Shown here: piece by piece, positions 1-5,169 of the stretch | How the letters are laid out: each line of letters starts with the position of its first letter | Numbering within the stretch: the stretch's first letter is position 1 | NCBI GenBank assembly: GCA_944358665.1 | Contig: CALVRP010000050.1 | Span: 1 to 18,338, forward strand | Direction of reading: 5' to 3' | Source of the DNA: an uncultured Bacilli bacterium | Lineage (GTDB): Bacteria; Bacillota_I; Bacilli_A; RF39; UBA660 | Length of the DNA stretch: 18,338 nt | The notes under the pieces: model-generated | What the model was told of the DNA's origin: nothing | Seen by the model: the letters and a program-made list of their open reading frames with translations, nothing else | The model's database searches: none | Position numbers and translations under genes: made by a program

Positions 1-165
1 ACCAGTTTCTCTGTTGATATCTACTCTAACATTAGATAAAGAATGATAATTCTTTTTATAAGCTGAAGTTAATGCAAGTTCCATAGCATCATAAATAATA
101 TCTTCATCAATACCCTTTTCTTTGGATAAAACATCTACTGCTTTTTTAAAAGCTTTACCATCCAT
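1..165 (-). CDS. nusA: Transcription termination/antitermination factor NusA, N-terminus (partial)
   Basis: Only the first 55 codons are in the window; the gene runs off the left edge. The translation starts MDGKAFKKAVDVLSKEKGID and continues with an AMELALTSAYKK stretch, typical of the N-terminal RNA polymerase-binding domain of NusA. NusA binds RNA polymerase and stimulates pausing and intrinsic termination. The ATG at 165 follows the rimP stop by one base, and its Shine-Dalgarno sequence (AAAGGAAG on the minus strand, about 174-181) lies inside the last rimP codons, so the two are almost certainly translationally coupled. rimP-nusA order is the standard arrangement in Bacillota. Confidence 0.93.
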   Translation of the reverse strand, partial: MDGKAFKKAVDVLSKEKGIDEDIIYDAMELALTSAYKKNYHSLSNVRVDINRETG

Positions 166-166
166 T

Positions 167-415
167 TTACTCACTTCCTTTCTCTTTTGAACACACATCT
201 AAAATGTAACTTTCACTAATTGGATCTGTTTCATCTAATATTGGATTAATAATCTTATTAGCTGTAATACAATCATTTAAATTAACAATTCCCTCTTTAT
301 CAATAACAATTCGTAAAACATTATTCCCTTCTTCTTTTTGATATGTCACTTCATCAATAACATATCCAGCTTTTTTTACTTCCTCCTCTAAAAGCTTTCT
401 AATTTTCTCTTCCAT
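167..415 (-). CDS. rimP: Ribosome maturation factor RimP, N-terminal domain only
   Basis: This 82-residue protein matches the N-terminal alpha/beta domain of RimP (B. subtilis YlxS), which helps 30S subunit maturation. The diagnostic stretch is LRIVIDKEGIVNLNDC followed by LDETDPISESYILDV. Family members are about 150 residues: after this point they read SSPG-x-x-RPL and then carry an SH3-like C-terminal domain. Here the protein reads CSKEKGSE and stops, and nusA starts one base later, so the second domain is absent rather than frameshifted. The AGGAGG at 421-426 (minus) supports the ATG at 415. It is transcribed ahead of nusA from the promoter near 480-508, through a leader hairpin. Confidence 0.85.
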   Translation of the reverse strand: MEEKIRKLLEEEVKKAGYVIDEVTYQKEEGNNVLRIVIDKEGIVNLNDCITANKIINPILDETDPISESYILDVCSKEKGSE

Positions 416-436
416 ATCTACCTCCTACTATTAATT

Positions 437-460
437 AAAGAGTGGGATGTCCCACTCTTT
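437..460 (-). promoter_or_regulatory. Leader hairpin (candidate attenuator) of the rimP-nusA transcript
   Basis: A perfect inverted repeat (AAAGAGTGGGA, 2-base spacer, TCCCACTCTTT) lies between the promoter and the rimP Shine-Dalgarno. On the minus strand it is followed by UUUAAUUAAU, an interrupted U-tract. No gene ends here, because rimP and the next gene are divergent, so it is not an ordinary end-of-gene terminator. In B. subtilis the orthologous operon is autoregulated by NusA-dependent termination in its leader; a comparable role here is inference. Its plus-strand side has a better U-tract (six T). Confidence 0.6.
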
Positions 461-479
461 TTTCTGCGTTTCTAAATAC

Positions 480-508
480 ATTATATCATACTTCATTATA
501 TTTTAATA
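480..508 (-). promoter_or_regulatory. rimP-nusA promoter
   Basis: On the minus strand there is an extended -10 element, TG-A-TATAAT (TATAAT at 480-485, TG at 487-488), with a weak -35 (TATTAA, 503-508) at 17 bp. The predicted start near 473 places the 437-460 hairpin about 12 bases into the transcript. Confidence 0.55.
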
Positions 509-530
509 CCCCTTTTAAATAAAAAATATT

Positions 531-595
531 GACATTTTATTAATAATTGCACTTATTTGTGCACTTTAGATTGATTCAACGACATTTTATTAATA
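531..595 (+). repeat. Two 15-bp direct repeats upstream of the CPBP protease gene
   Basis: GACATTTTATTAATA occurs at 531-545 and again at 581-595, exactly 50 bp apart. The second copy overlaps the spacer and -10 of the plus-strand promoter at 571-599. A TGCAC-N6-GTGCA inverted repeat (548-563) lies between them. The arrangement suggests a regulatory site, but the AT-rich context makes chance similarity possible. Confidence 0.45.
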
Positions 596-599
596 TAAT
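571..599 (+). promoter_or_regulatory. Promoter for the CPBP protease gene
   Basis: TTGATT (571-576), a 17-bp spacer and TATAAT (594-599) make a good vegetative promoter, with a start near 606 and a leader of about 75 bases. A second TATAAT (656-661) lies just before the Shine-Dalgarno but has no convincing -35. Confidence 0.55.
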
Positions 600-680
600 A
601 GTTATTATTATTTGATTTTATATAAAAAAAGATTTATTTTTACACTAATATGAGATATAATATAACAAGGAGATGAAGTT

Positions 681-1373
681 ATGCAGAAAGAAACAATAAC
701 AAATATCATTAAAGGTTGTAGTGTTATTTTAATTTACTTTATTTTTAGTTTATTTAATACACTTCCTTTAGCTTTATTAAATATAGATTTTAACTCCCTA
801 CCTATTATTGTTAGAGAAATATATAATATTAGTTTAGAAGTAATTATGATTGTTATATTTATTATTATCTTTAAAGACACCTTCAAAAAGGCATTTCAAG
901 ATATCAAAAAAAATCATTTCACTTATTTTAAAAAATATTTAAAATTCTATCTTTTCGGGCTCGTTATCATGATGCTTTGTAATAGCTTAATCATGATTTT
1001 AGGTGGTTCTACATCTGATAATGAAACAGCCGTTAGAAGTCAATTTGAAATGTATCCAATATATATATTCATTTGTTCAGTCATTTTAGCGCCAATTATT
1101 GAAGAAACAACATTCCGCCTAGGTTTTAGAAAAATTTTCAAAAACAATTATTTATTTATCATAATATCAGGATTAGTATTTGGTAGTTTACATTTAACTG
1201 GCATGTTTAATGACCCATTAATTTTATTATATCTAGGCGCTTATTCCGCATTAGGTTTCGTCTTTGCTTATATGCTAGCGAAAACAGACAACATATTTGT
1301 GTCTATGGGCTTTCACTTCATGCATAACGGTATATTAATGTCTATTCAATTCCTAACCTTACTTCTAGCTTAA
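681..1373 (+). CDS. CPBP (CAAX protease/bacteriocin-processing) family intramembrane metalloprotease
   Basis: A 230-residue polytopic membrane protein with about six hydrophobic segments. The conserved CPBP (Abi/Rce1-like) motifs are intact: E141-E142-x3-R146 in APIIEETTFRLG, the second-motif FGSLH with H171, and H212-x3-N216 in GFHFMHN. These Glu and His residues form the intramembrane metal/catalytic site of the family. Members cleave prenylated or other membrane substrates, or act in bacteriocin immunity; the substrate here cannot be read from sequence. AAGGAG at 667-672 sets the ATG at 681. It is a single-gene unit with its own promoter and a terminator that starts in its stop codon. Confidence 0.88.
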   Translation: MQKETITNIIKGCSVILIYFIFSLFNTLPLALLNIDFNSLPIIVREIYNISLEVIMIVIFIIIFKDTFKKAFQDIKKNHFTYFKKYLKFYLFGLVIMMLCNSLIMILGGSTSDNETAVRSQFEMYPIYIFICSVILAPIIEETTFRLGFRKIFKNNYLFIIISGLVFGSLHLTGMFNDPLILLYLGAYSALGFVFAYMLAKTDNIFVSMGFHFMHNGILMSIQFLTLLLA

Positions 1374-1397
1374 AACAGTATCACTACTGTTTTTTTC
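1372..1397 (+). terminator. Intrinsic terminator of the CPBP protease gene
   Basis: A 9-bp stem (AAAACAGTA / TACTGTTTT) with a TCAC loop is followed by a T-run. The stop codon TAA (1371-1373) overlaps the first stem bases. Confidence 0.85.
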
Positions 1398-1426
1398 TTG
1401 ATATTAACTACAAGGTATGTTAAAAT
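1398..1426 (+). promoter_or_regulatory. Promoter of the metallophosphoesterase gene
   Basis: TTGATA (1398-1403), 17-bp spacer and TAAAAT (1421-1426) with a TGT extension immediately upstream. The predicted start (about 1433) falls on the Shine-Dalgarno AGGTGG (1433-1438), giving a very short leader. Confidence 0.6.
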
Positions 1427-1442
1427 TAAAATAGGTGGTAGC

Positions 1443-2306
1443 ATGAAAAAAGAGAAAAAACATCTTGGCTTTAAAATTATTTTTTTTCTTTTATTATTAA
1501 TTGTGGCGGTTTACTTTTATGGAACCAACATTTCTACTAGTATGATTAAGGCAAATGAATATAAGATTAAAGTTAATGATTTACCTGATAATTTTGAAGG
1601 GTTTAAAATTGTTCAGTTTAGCGATGTCTTATATGGAACTAATTTTGGTGAAGAAAATTTAAAAAAACTAGTAGATAAAATAAATGAAACTAACCCCGAT
1701 ATTGTTGTTTTTACCGGCGACTTAATTAATAAAAATAATAAAATGACCACTGAACAAGCCGATACAATTAGTGAAATTTTAAGTGAAATAGAAGCCGATG
1801 GTGGTAAATATGCTATAAATGGTGATAATGATTACAACTTCGACGAATGGCAAAATATCATTAAGAATAGTGGTTTTACTAATTTAAATAATACTTATGA
1901 TACTATTTATAAAGATGGTTACAATTATTTATTAATAGCCGGAGCAAGCACTTTTGCCGATAAAGAAAGTATCAATGATAAATTAAATGACACTATTGAA
2001 TATATAAATACTTTAGAAACCGGTGGCCCAGTATATAAAATACTTTTAATGCATGAACCTGACTATATTAATGATTTGAACACTAATCCTTTCGATTTAA
2101 TATTAGCTGGTCATTCTTTAGGTGGACAAATAAAACTCCCTGGTATTGGCGCCGTAGATCGCAAAGAAGGTGCAACTAAATATACTGATGGTTATTATAA
2201 ATTAGAAAATAGTGAACTTTATGTAACCTCTGGTCTAGGAAACGAAAACTATAAATTTAGATTATTTAACACCCCAGAAATTAATATTTATCGCTTAGTA
2301 AAATAA
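1443..2306 (+). CDS. Membrane-anchored calcineurin-like metallophosphoesterase, active site degenerate
   Basis: This 287-residue protein has one N-terminal membrane helix (about residues 10-27) and then an extracellular calcineurin-like phosphoesterase fold of the YkuE/YaeI type. All five motif positions can be located, but three are altered. D-x-H is D61-V-L63 instead of His. G-D is intact at D93. GNHD is G127-D128-N129-D130. The single His motif is intact at H204. GHxHGGQ is G-H224-S-L226-GGQ. Both metal-1 His ligands and the His of the GNHD motif are therefore gone, and hydrolysis is doubtful. The ATG at 1443 follows AGGTGG; an earlier in-frame TTG at 1398 is part of the promoter. The gene ends in the first 40-bp repeat. 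Confidence 0.85.
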   Translation: MKKEKKHLGFKIIFFLLLLIVAVYFYGTNISTSMIKANEYKIKVNDLPDNFEGFKIVQFSDVLYGTNFGEENLKKLVDKINETNPDIVVFTGDLINKNNKMTTEQADTISEILSEIEADGGKYAINGDNDYNFDEWQNIIKNSGFTNLNNTYDTIYKDGYNYLLIAGASTFADKESINDKLNDTIEYINTLETGGPVYKILLMHEPDYINDLNTNPFDLILAGHSLGGQIKLPGIGAVDRKEGATKYTDGYYKLENSELYVTSGLGNENYKFRLFNTPEINIYRLVK

Positions 2307-2339
2307 TCCCTACTACTTAGTAATAGGGATTTTATCATA
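2300..2339 (+). repeat. 40-bp direct repeat, copy 1 (bidirectional terminator and gene end)
   Basis: Identical over 40 bp to 3550-3589. It contains a hairpin AATCCCTA...TAGGGATT (2305-2330) with T-runs on both strands. On the plus strand it holds the stop of the metallophosphoesterase gene. On the minus strand it encodes YDKIPITK-stop, the end of the toxin gene. With copy 2 it brackets 1.25 kb carrying a toxin-antitoxin pair and a gene remnant. Confidence 0.95.
2305..2334. terminator. Bidirectional intrinsic terminator (metallophosphoesterase / toxin)
   Basis: Stem AATCCCTA / TAGGGATT plus an inner TAC/GTA pair, followed by TTTT on the plus strand and by AAATAA (UUAUUU on the minus transcript). 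It serves two convergent genes whose stop codons both lie inside it. Confidence 0.75.
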
Positions 2340-2597
2340 ATGAGTCCACATTCTAATTATATAAACTTCTTTCTTCTCTTCATTTACCATGTATACTAAT
2401 CTGTGCTGAATATTAATCCGCCTTGAATAATAGTTATTTAAATCACCAGATAATTTTTCATAAGCTGGTGGATAACAAAATGGATCTTCCATCATTAAAT
2501 CAAGTAATTTCTTTACTTTATCCGATAGATTCGATTTATCTATTTTCTTTTTGTCGATTAATGCTAATTTTGAAAACTTTAATTTATACTTTACCAT
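2313..2597 (-). CDS. yoeB: YoeB/Txe-family toxin of a type II toxin-antitoxin system, with C-terminal tail
   Basis: A 94-residue RelE-fold mRNA interferase of the Txe/YoeB type, which cleaves mRNA on the ribosome. The family signature YEKLSGDLNNYYSRRINIQHR is present. E47, R66, H86 and Y87 align with the catalytic E46, R65, H83 and Y84 of E. coli YoeB. E. coli YoeB ends at its catalytic Tyr, but this protein continues DKIPITK. That extra tail is encoded by the 40-bp repeat and is the same as the tail of the PHP protein at 3563. The ATG at 2597 overlaps the antitoxin end by 7 bases, so the pair is translationally coupled. Confidence 0.9.
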   Translation of the reverse strand: MVKYKLKFSKLALIDKKKIDKSNLSDKVKKLLDLMMEDPFCYPPAYEKLSGDLNNYYSRRINIQHRLVYMVNEEKKEVYIIRMWTHYDKIPITK

Positions 2598-2857
2598 TTA
2601 TCCCATTCCTTATTAGGGTCATATTCAGGGGCTTTTTCCCAATCCGTTTCTTCATAAGCATTTTTCACACTTTCCACATAACCAGGAATACTGTATAAAT
2701 AAAGCGTTTCTTGAATACTATTCCAATCTTTTTCAGAAATAATAACCGCATTTTCCCCCTTAGTATTAACTATCTTAACGGGATTATAAGCAACATTTAC
2801 ATCCTTCACGATACCGTAAAGATTACTCCTAGCATCAGTTATCTTATATTCTTGCAT
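2591..2857 (-). CDS. yefM: Phd/YefM-family antitoxin
   Basis: An 88-residue antitoxin. The N-terminal half (MQEYKITDARSNLYGIVKDV through VIISEKDWNSIQETLYL) is the Phd/YefM dimerisation and DNA-binding fold. The acidic, aromatic C-terminus (EETDWEKAPEYDPNKEWDKW, about residues 69-88) is the part expected to wrap and neutralise the toxin. The ATG at 2857 is chosen because GGAGG (2866-2870) sits 8 bases ahead; an upstream alternative at 2905 would lie inside the promoter. Antitoxin precedes toxin and should repress the shared promoter through the ACGTAC operator. Confidence 0.88.
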   Translation of the reverse strand: MQEYKITDARSNLYGIVKDVNVAYNPVKIVNTKGENAVIISEKDWNSIQETLYLYSIPGYVESVKNAYEETDWEKAPEYDPNKEWDKW

Positions 2858-2876
2858 ACTATCAGCCTCCATATTA

Positions 2877-2905
2877 ATTATAACGTACTTTAAAACGTAC
2901 GTCAA
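2877..2905 (-). promoter_or_regulatory. Toxin-antitoxin promoter with palindromic operator
   Basis: On the minus strand TTGACG (2900-2905), a 17-bp spacer and TATAAT (2877-2882) form a near-consensus promoter. The spacer carries the inverted repeat ACGTAC-N8-GTACGT, the kind of GTAC-centred site used by YefM-type autorepressors. Predicted transcription starts at the Shine-Dalgarno itself. Confidence 0.75.
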
Positions 2906-2993
2906 TGGTTTTATACTATAAAATATTCAATAAATATTTATCATTACTCTTCCCTACTAACCAATCTAAAGATATTTTATAATTCCTAGCTAT

Positions 2994-3548
2994 TTGATAA
3001 GCAAAAGCGGAGTTATGGCCTGGGTTGTGCCTACAACAGATGATAGTACCAAATATGATCTATATATCGGAGCAAATAATGGAGTTATTGCAAATACGAA
3101 TAATAGTTATTTGTTTTATATGTTTATAAATATAAAAACCATCAATTTTGGCACAAATTTTGATACATCTAATGTAACTAGTATGCAAGGTATGTTTAGA
3201 CAAGGCAGTTATACCAGCCTTGATTTAAGCACTTTTGATGTTTCTAATGTTGAAAACACCAATTGTATGTTTACATATTGTGAGGAATTAATAGAGCTTA
3301 ATATAAATAATTGGAACACCAGTAACGTAACTAATATGGGGTATATGTTTGAACACCTTCACTCTATCGAAACTTTAAATCTTTGTTCTTTTGACACAAA
3401 AAAAGTTACTAGAATGAACGGGATGTTTCAAGGGACATATAACATCCAAAATATTTATGTTGGTCCCAATTGGACCACTGCTAATGCGACAACAGATCTT
3501 ATTTTTAATGGAAGTAATGTCTCTTCTGTAACTACGGGGCAGTGTTAA
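2994..3548 (+). pseudogene. Truncated BspA-like (DUF285) surface protein remnant
   Basis: The reading frame encodes at least four DUF285 / BspA-type repeats of the form FDTSNVTSMQGMF, LSTFDVSNVENTNCMF, NNWNTSNVTNMGYMF and CSFDTKKVTRMNGMF, found in many surface proteins of gut and mollicute bacteria. Intact members have a signal peptide or lipobox and a long N-terminal region. Here the frame opens only after a stop at 2967-2969, with no signal peptide, no clear promoter and a poor ribosome site (TTG 2994, or ATG 3015 with GCGGAG only two bases away). It ends VTTGQC, two bases before repeat copy 2. I read it as the 3' fragment of a larger gene; a short expressed protein cannot be excluded. Confidence 0.65.
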
Positions 3549-3549
3549 A

Positions 3550-3589
3550 AAAATAATCCCTACTACTTAGTAATAGGGATTTTATCATA
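3550..3589 (-). repeat. 40-bp direct repeat, copy 2 (terminator and end of PHP gene)
   Basis: Perfect copy of 2300-2339. On the minus strand it encodes YDKIPITK-stop, the end of the PHP-domain protein, and forms the same terminator hairpin (3555-3580). The identity ends exactly at the codon boundary of the Tyr: the next codon is GAA here and CAT in copy 1. Confidence 0.95.
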
Positions 3590-4426
3590 TTCTATTTTTT
3601 TTACAATTTGTTTAGATTTTGTTTTTTGTTTATTTAAGACTTCATAAAACTCTTGAAAATTACCATCATCTATATATGAATCTTCAAATCTTGTTGATAT
3701 TATATCACCATGATAATCAGAACCTCCGGTTACAATTAAATTGTAATAATAAGCCAAACTCAATAGCTCTCCTCTAATCCATTTGTTTTGATCAGGATGA
3801 TAACATTCAATGCCATCAAAACCTTTATCTAAAATTTCTCTATAGTCAAAAGTTGTAATTCGTATTGGGTGCGCTAAAGATACTAAAGCTCCATTGTCCT
3901 TTAAAAATTTAATCGCATCTTCTAAACTAATCACATCACAAGGAACATAAGCTTTATTATCATCACCTATATAATATTCAAATGCTTCCTTATAACTACA
4001 GCCATATTTTTTACAAATTGCCATAGCAATATGTGGCCTAGCAATCACACCATCAGCTTGAGCAAGAACATCACCGTAATTAATATCTAAATTATAAAAT
4101 TTTTGTAAATTACTAATTATTTTTTTACATCTTTCTACTCTACGAACACTTTCTTTCTGAAAATACTTTCTAACATTAAGTGGAACATCATCACCAAAAT
4201 ACCCTAAAATATGAATATTTTCATTATTATATTGGCAGGTCATTTCAACACCAATCATAAAATTTACAGGTGTATTTAACGCTTTTATTTCATCAATAGC
4301 TTCTACTGTATCATGGTCAGTAATAGCCACATAATCAAAGTGATTTTTTAAAGCCAAATCATTAATTTCTTCTACTGTTTTAGTTCCATCTGAATTAGTA
4401 GTATGAACATGTAAGTTTGCTTTCAT
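3563..4426 (-). CDS. PHP-domain phosphoesterase (TrpH / RNase AM-like)
   Basis: A 287-residue PHP-family metal-dependent phosphoesterase. Metal-site residues are all present: H6-x-H8, D13, D37-H38-D39 (ITDHDT), E61, H72, H132 (ARPH), H186 (LAHP), D237 and H239 (GSDYHGD). The arrangement resembles COG0613 proteins such as E. coli YciV/RNase AM, which act on 5' RNA ends or 3',5'-nucleoside bisphosphates; the substrate here is inferred from family only. GGGAGAG ahead of the ATG at 4426 supports the start. It lies downstream of the tRNA-Leu terminator, and I see no strong promoter, so read-through expression is possible. Its last eight residues come from the 40-bp repeat. Confidence 0.88.
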   Translation of the reverse strand: MKANLHVHTTNSDGTKTVEEINDLALKNHFDYVAITDHDTVEAIDEIKALNTPVNFMIGVEMTCQYNNENIHILGYFGDDVPLNVRKYFQKESVRRVERCKKIISNLQKFYNLDINYGDVLAQADGVIARPHIAMAICKKYGCSYKEAFEYYIGDDNKAYVPCDVISLEDAIKFLKDNGALVSLAHPIRITTFDYREILDKGFDGIECYHPDQNKWIRGELLSLAYYYNLIVTGGSDYHGDIISTRFEDSYIDDGNFQEFYEVLNKQKTKSKQIVKKIEYDKIPITK

Positions 4427-4453
4427 TAAATCTCTCCCTTCTTTTTAGATTAC

Positions 4454-4483
4454 AAAACCCCGGTATTAAATACTGGGGATTTT
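4454..4483 (-). terminator. Terminator after tRNA-Leu (scpAB-tRNA unit)
   Basis: A CCCCGGTAT / ATACTGGGG stem with one G-U pair and a TAA loop, ending in UUUU on the minus strand. It lies between the tRNA and the PHP gene. Confidence 0.8.
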
Positions 4484-4518
4484 CTATATCAATGTTCGAA
4501 AAACGAACTGATTATTAC

Positions 4519-4605
4519 TGGTACCGGTGGTCGGACTCGAACCGACACGGGCAAAGCCCACCTGATTTTGAGTCAGGCATGACTACCAATTCCATCACAC
4601 CGGCA
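4519..4605 (-). tRNA. tRNA-Leu (anticodon CAA)
   Basis: On the minus strand an acceptor stem TGCCGGT pairs with ACCGGTA (one G-U) and is followed by an encoded CCA (4519-4521). The anticodon stem-loop is CCTGA-CTCAAAA-TCAGG, giving anticodon CAA for UUG codons. A long variable arm (GGGC-TTT-GCCC) makes it a type II tRNA, as expected for leucine, and the T-loop GGTTCGAGTCC is canonical. It starts 9 bases after the scpB stop, in the same orientation, and may be processed from the scpAB transcript. Confidence 0.97.
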
Positions 4606-4614
4606 TAATAAAAA

Positions 4615-5169
4615 TTAAATTTCTTTATATTTAGAATCAAATAAATCCATAGGTGTTTCTTTTTTTTCTTCTTCTTTTATCTTTGGTAAATCATCTAATG
4701 AAGATAAACCAAAATGATCTAGAAACTGTTCAGTAACACCATATAATATTGGCCTTCCGGGCAAATCTGAACGGCCAATGTCCTTAACTAAGTTTTTAAA
4801 AACTAATTTTCTAATAATGTGAGCGCTAGAAACACCTCGAATCTCATCAACCATGGCTCTGGTTATAGGTTCATTATACGCTATTATAGCTAAAGTTTCA
4901 AGAGCTGATGGACTTAAATTTTCGCTTGTTTCCTCATTAAATAGCTTTTTTAAATATTCAGCATGTTCTTTTTTAGTAATAATTTTAATTCTATCACCAT
5001 AAAATTCGAGTTCTAACCCACGTTTTTCATCACTATAATATTGCTCCAATTCACGTGTTATATTATCAAGTTCTTCCTTATCAACTTCTAATATTCTACA
5101 AAGTTCATCTTTTTTTAGGCCTTCATCACCAGCCACATACAAAAGACTTTCTAATACTGAAACTTTCAT
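4615..5169 (-). CDS. scpB: Segregation and condensation protein B (ScpB)
   Basis: A 184-residue protein made of two winged-helix domains, the size usual for ScpB. Recognisable family segments are ESLLYVAGDEGL at the N-terminus, LSPSALETLAIIAYNEPITRA in the middle, and VKDIGRSDLPGRPILYGVTEQFLDHFGLSSLDDLP at the end. ScpB dimers bind ScpA and stabilise the SMC-ScpA-ScpB condensin that compacts and segregates the chromosome. The ATG at 5169 overlaps the scpA stop (ATGA), so the two are translationally coupled. The last 15 residues are lysine- and glutamate-rich and probably disordered. Confidence 0.96.
   Translation of the reverse strand: MKVSVLESLLYVAGDEGLKKDELCRILEVDKEELDNITRELEQYYSDEKRGLELEFYGDRIKIITKKEHAEYLKKLFNEETSENLSPSALETLAIIAYNEPITRAMVDEIRGVSSAHIIRKLVFKNLVKDIGRSDLPGRPILYGVTEQFLDHFGLSSLDDLPKIKEEEKKETPMDLFDSKYKEI

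Noticed and set aside
2423..2893. Plus-strand open frames opposite the toxin-antitoxin genes
   Set aside because: They mirror the well-supported minus-strand genes, have no ribosome sites and show no recognisable protein.
2858..2905. Upstream start (2905) for the antitoxin
   Set aside because: It would place the promoter and operator within coding sequence; the ATG at 2857 has a GGAGG at the right distance and matches the family N-terminus.
2300..3589. Two-copy repeat read as part of a CRISPR array
   Set aside because: Only two copies 1.25 kb apart, with genes between; there are no regularly spaced units or cas genes.
4417..4608. Plus-strand open frame across the tRNA-Leu region
   Set aside because: It covers a tRNA and a terminator on the other strand; its apparent peptide is the translated antisense of the tRNA.
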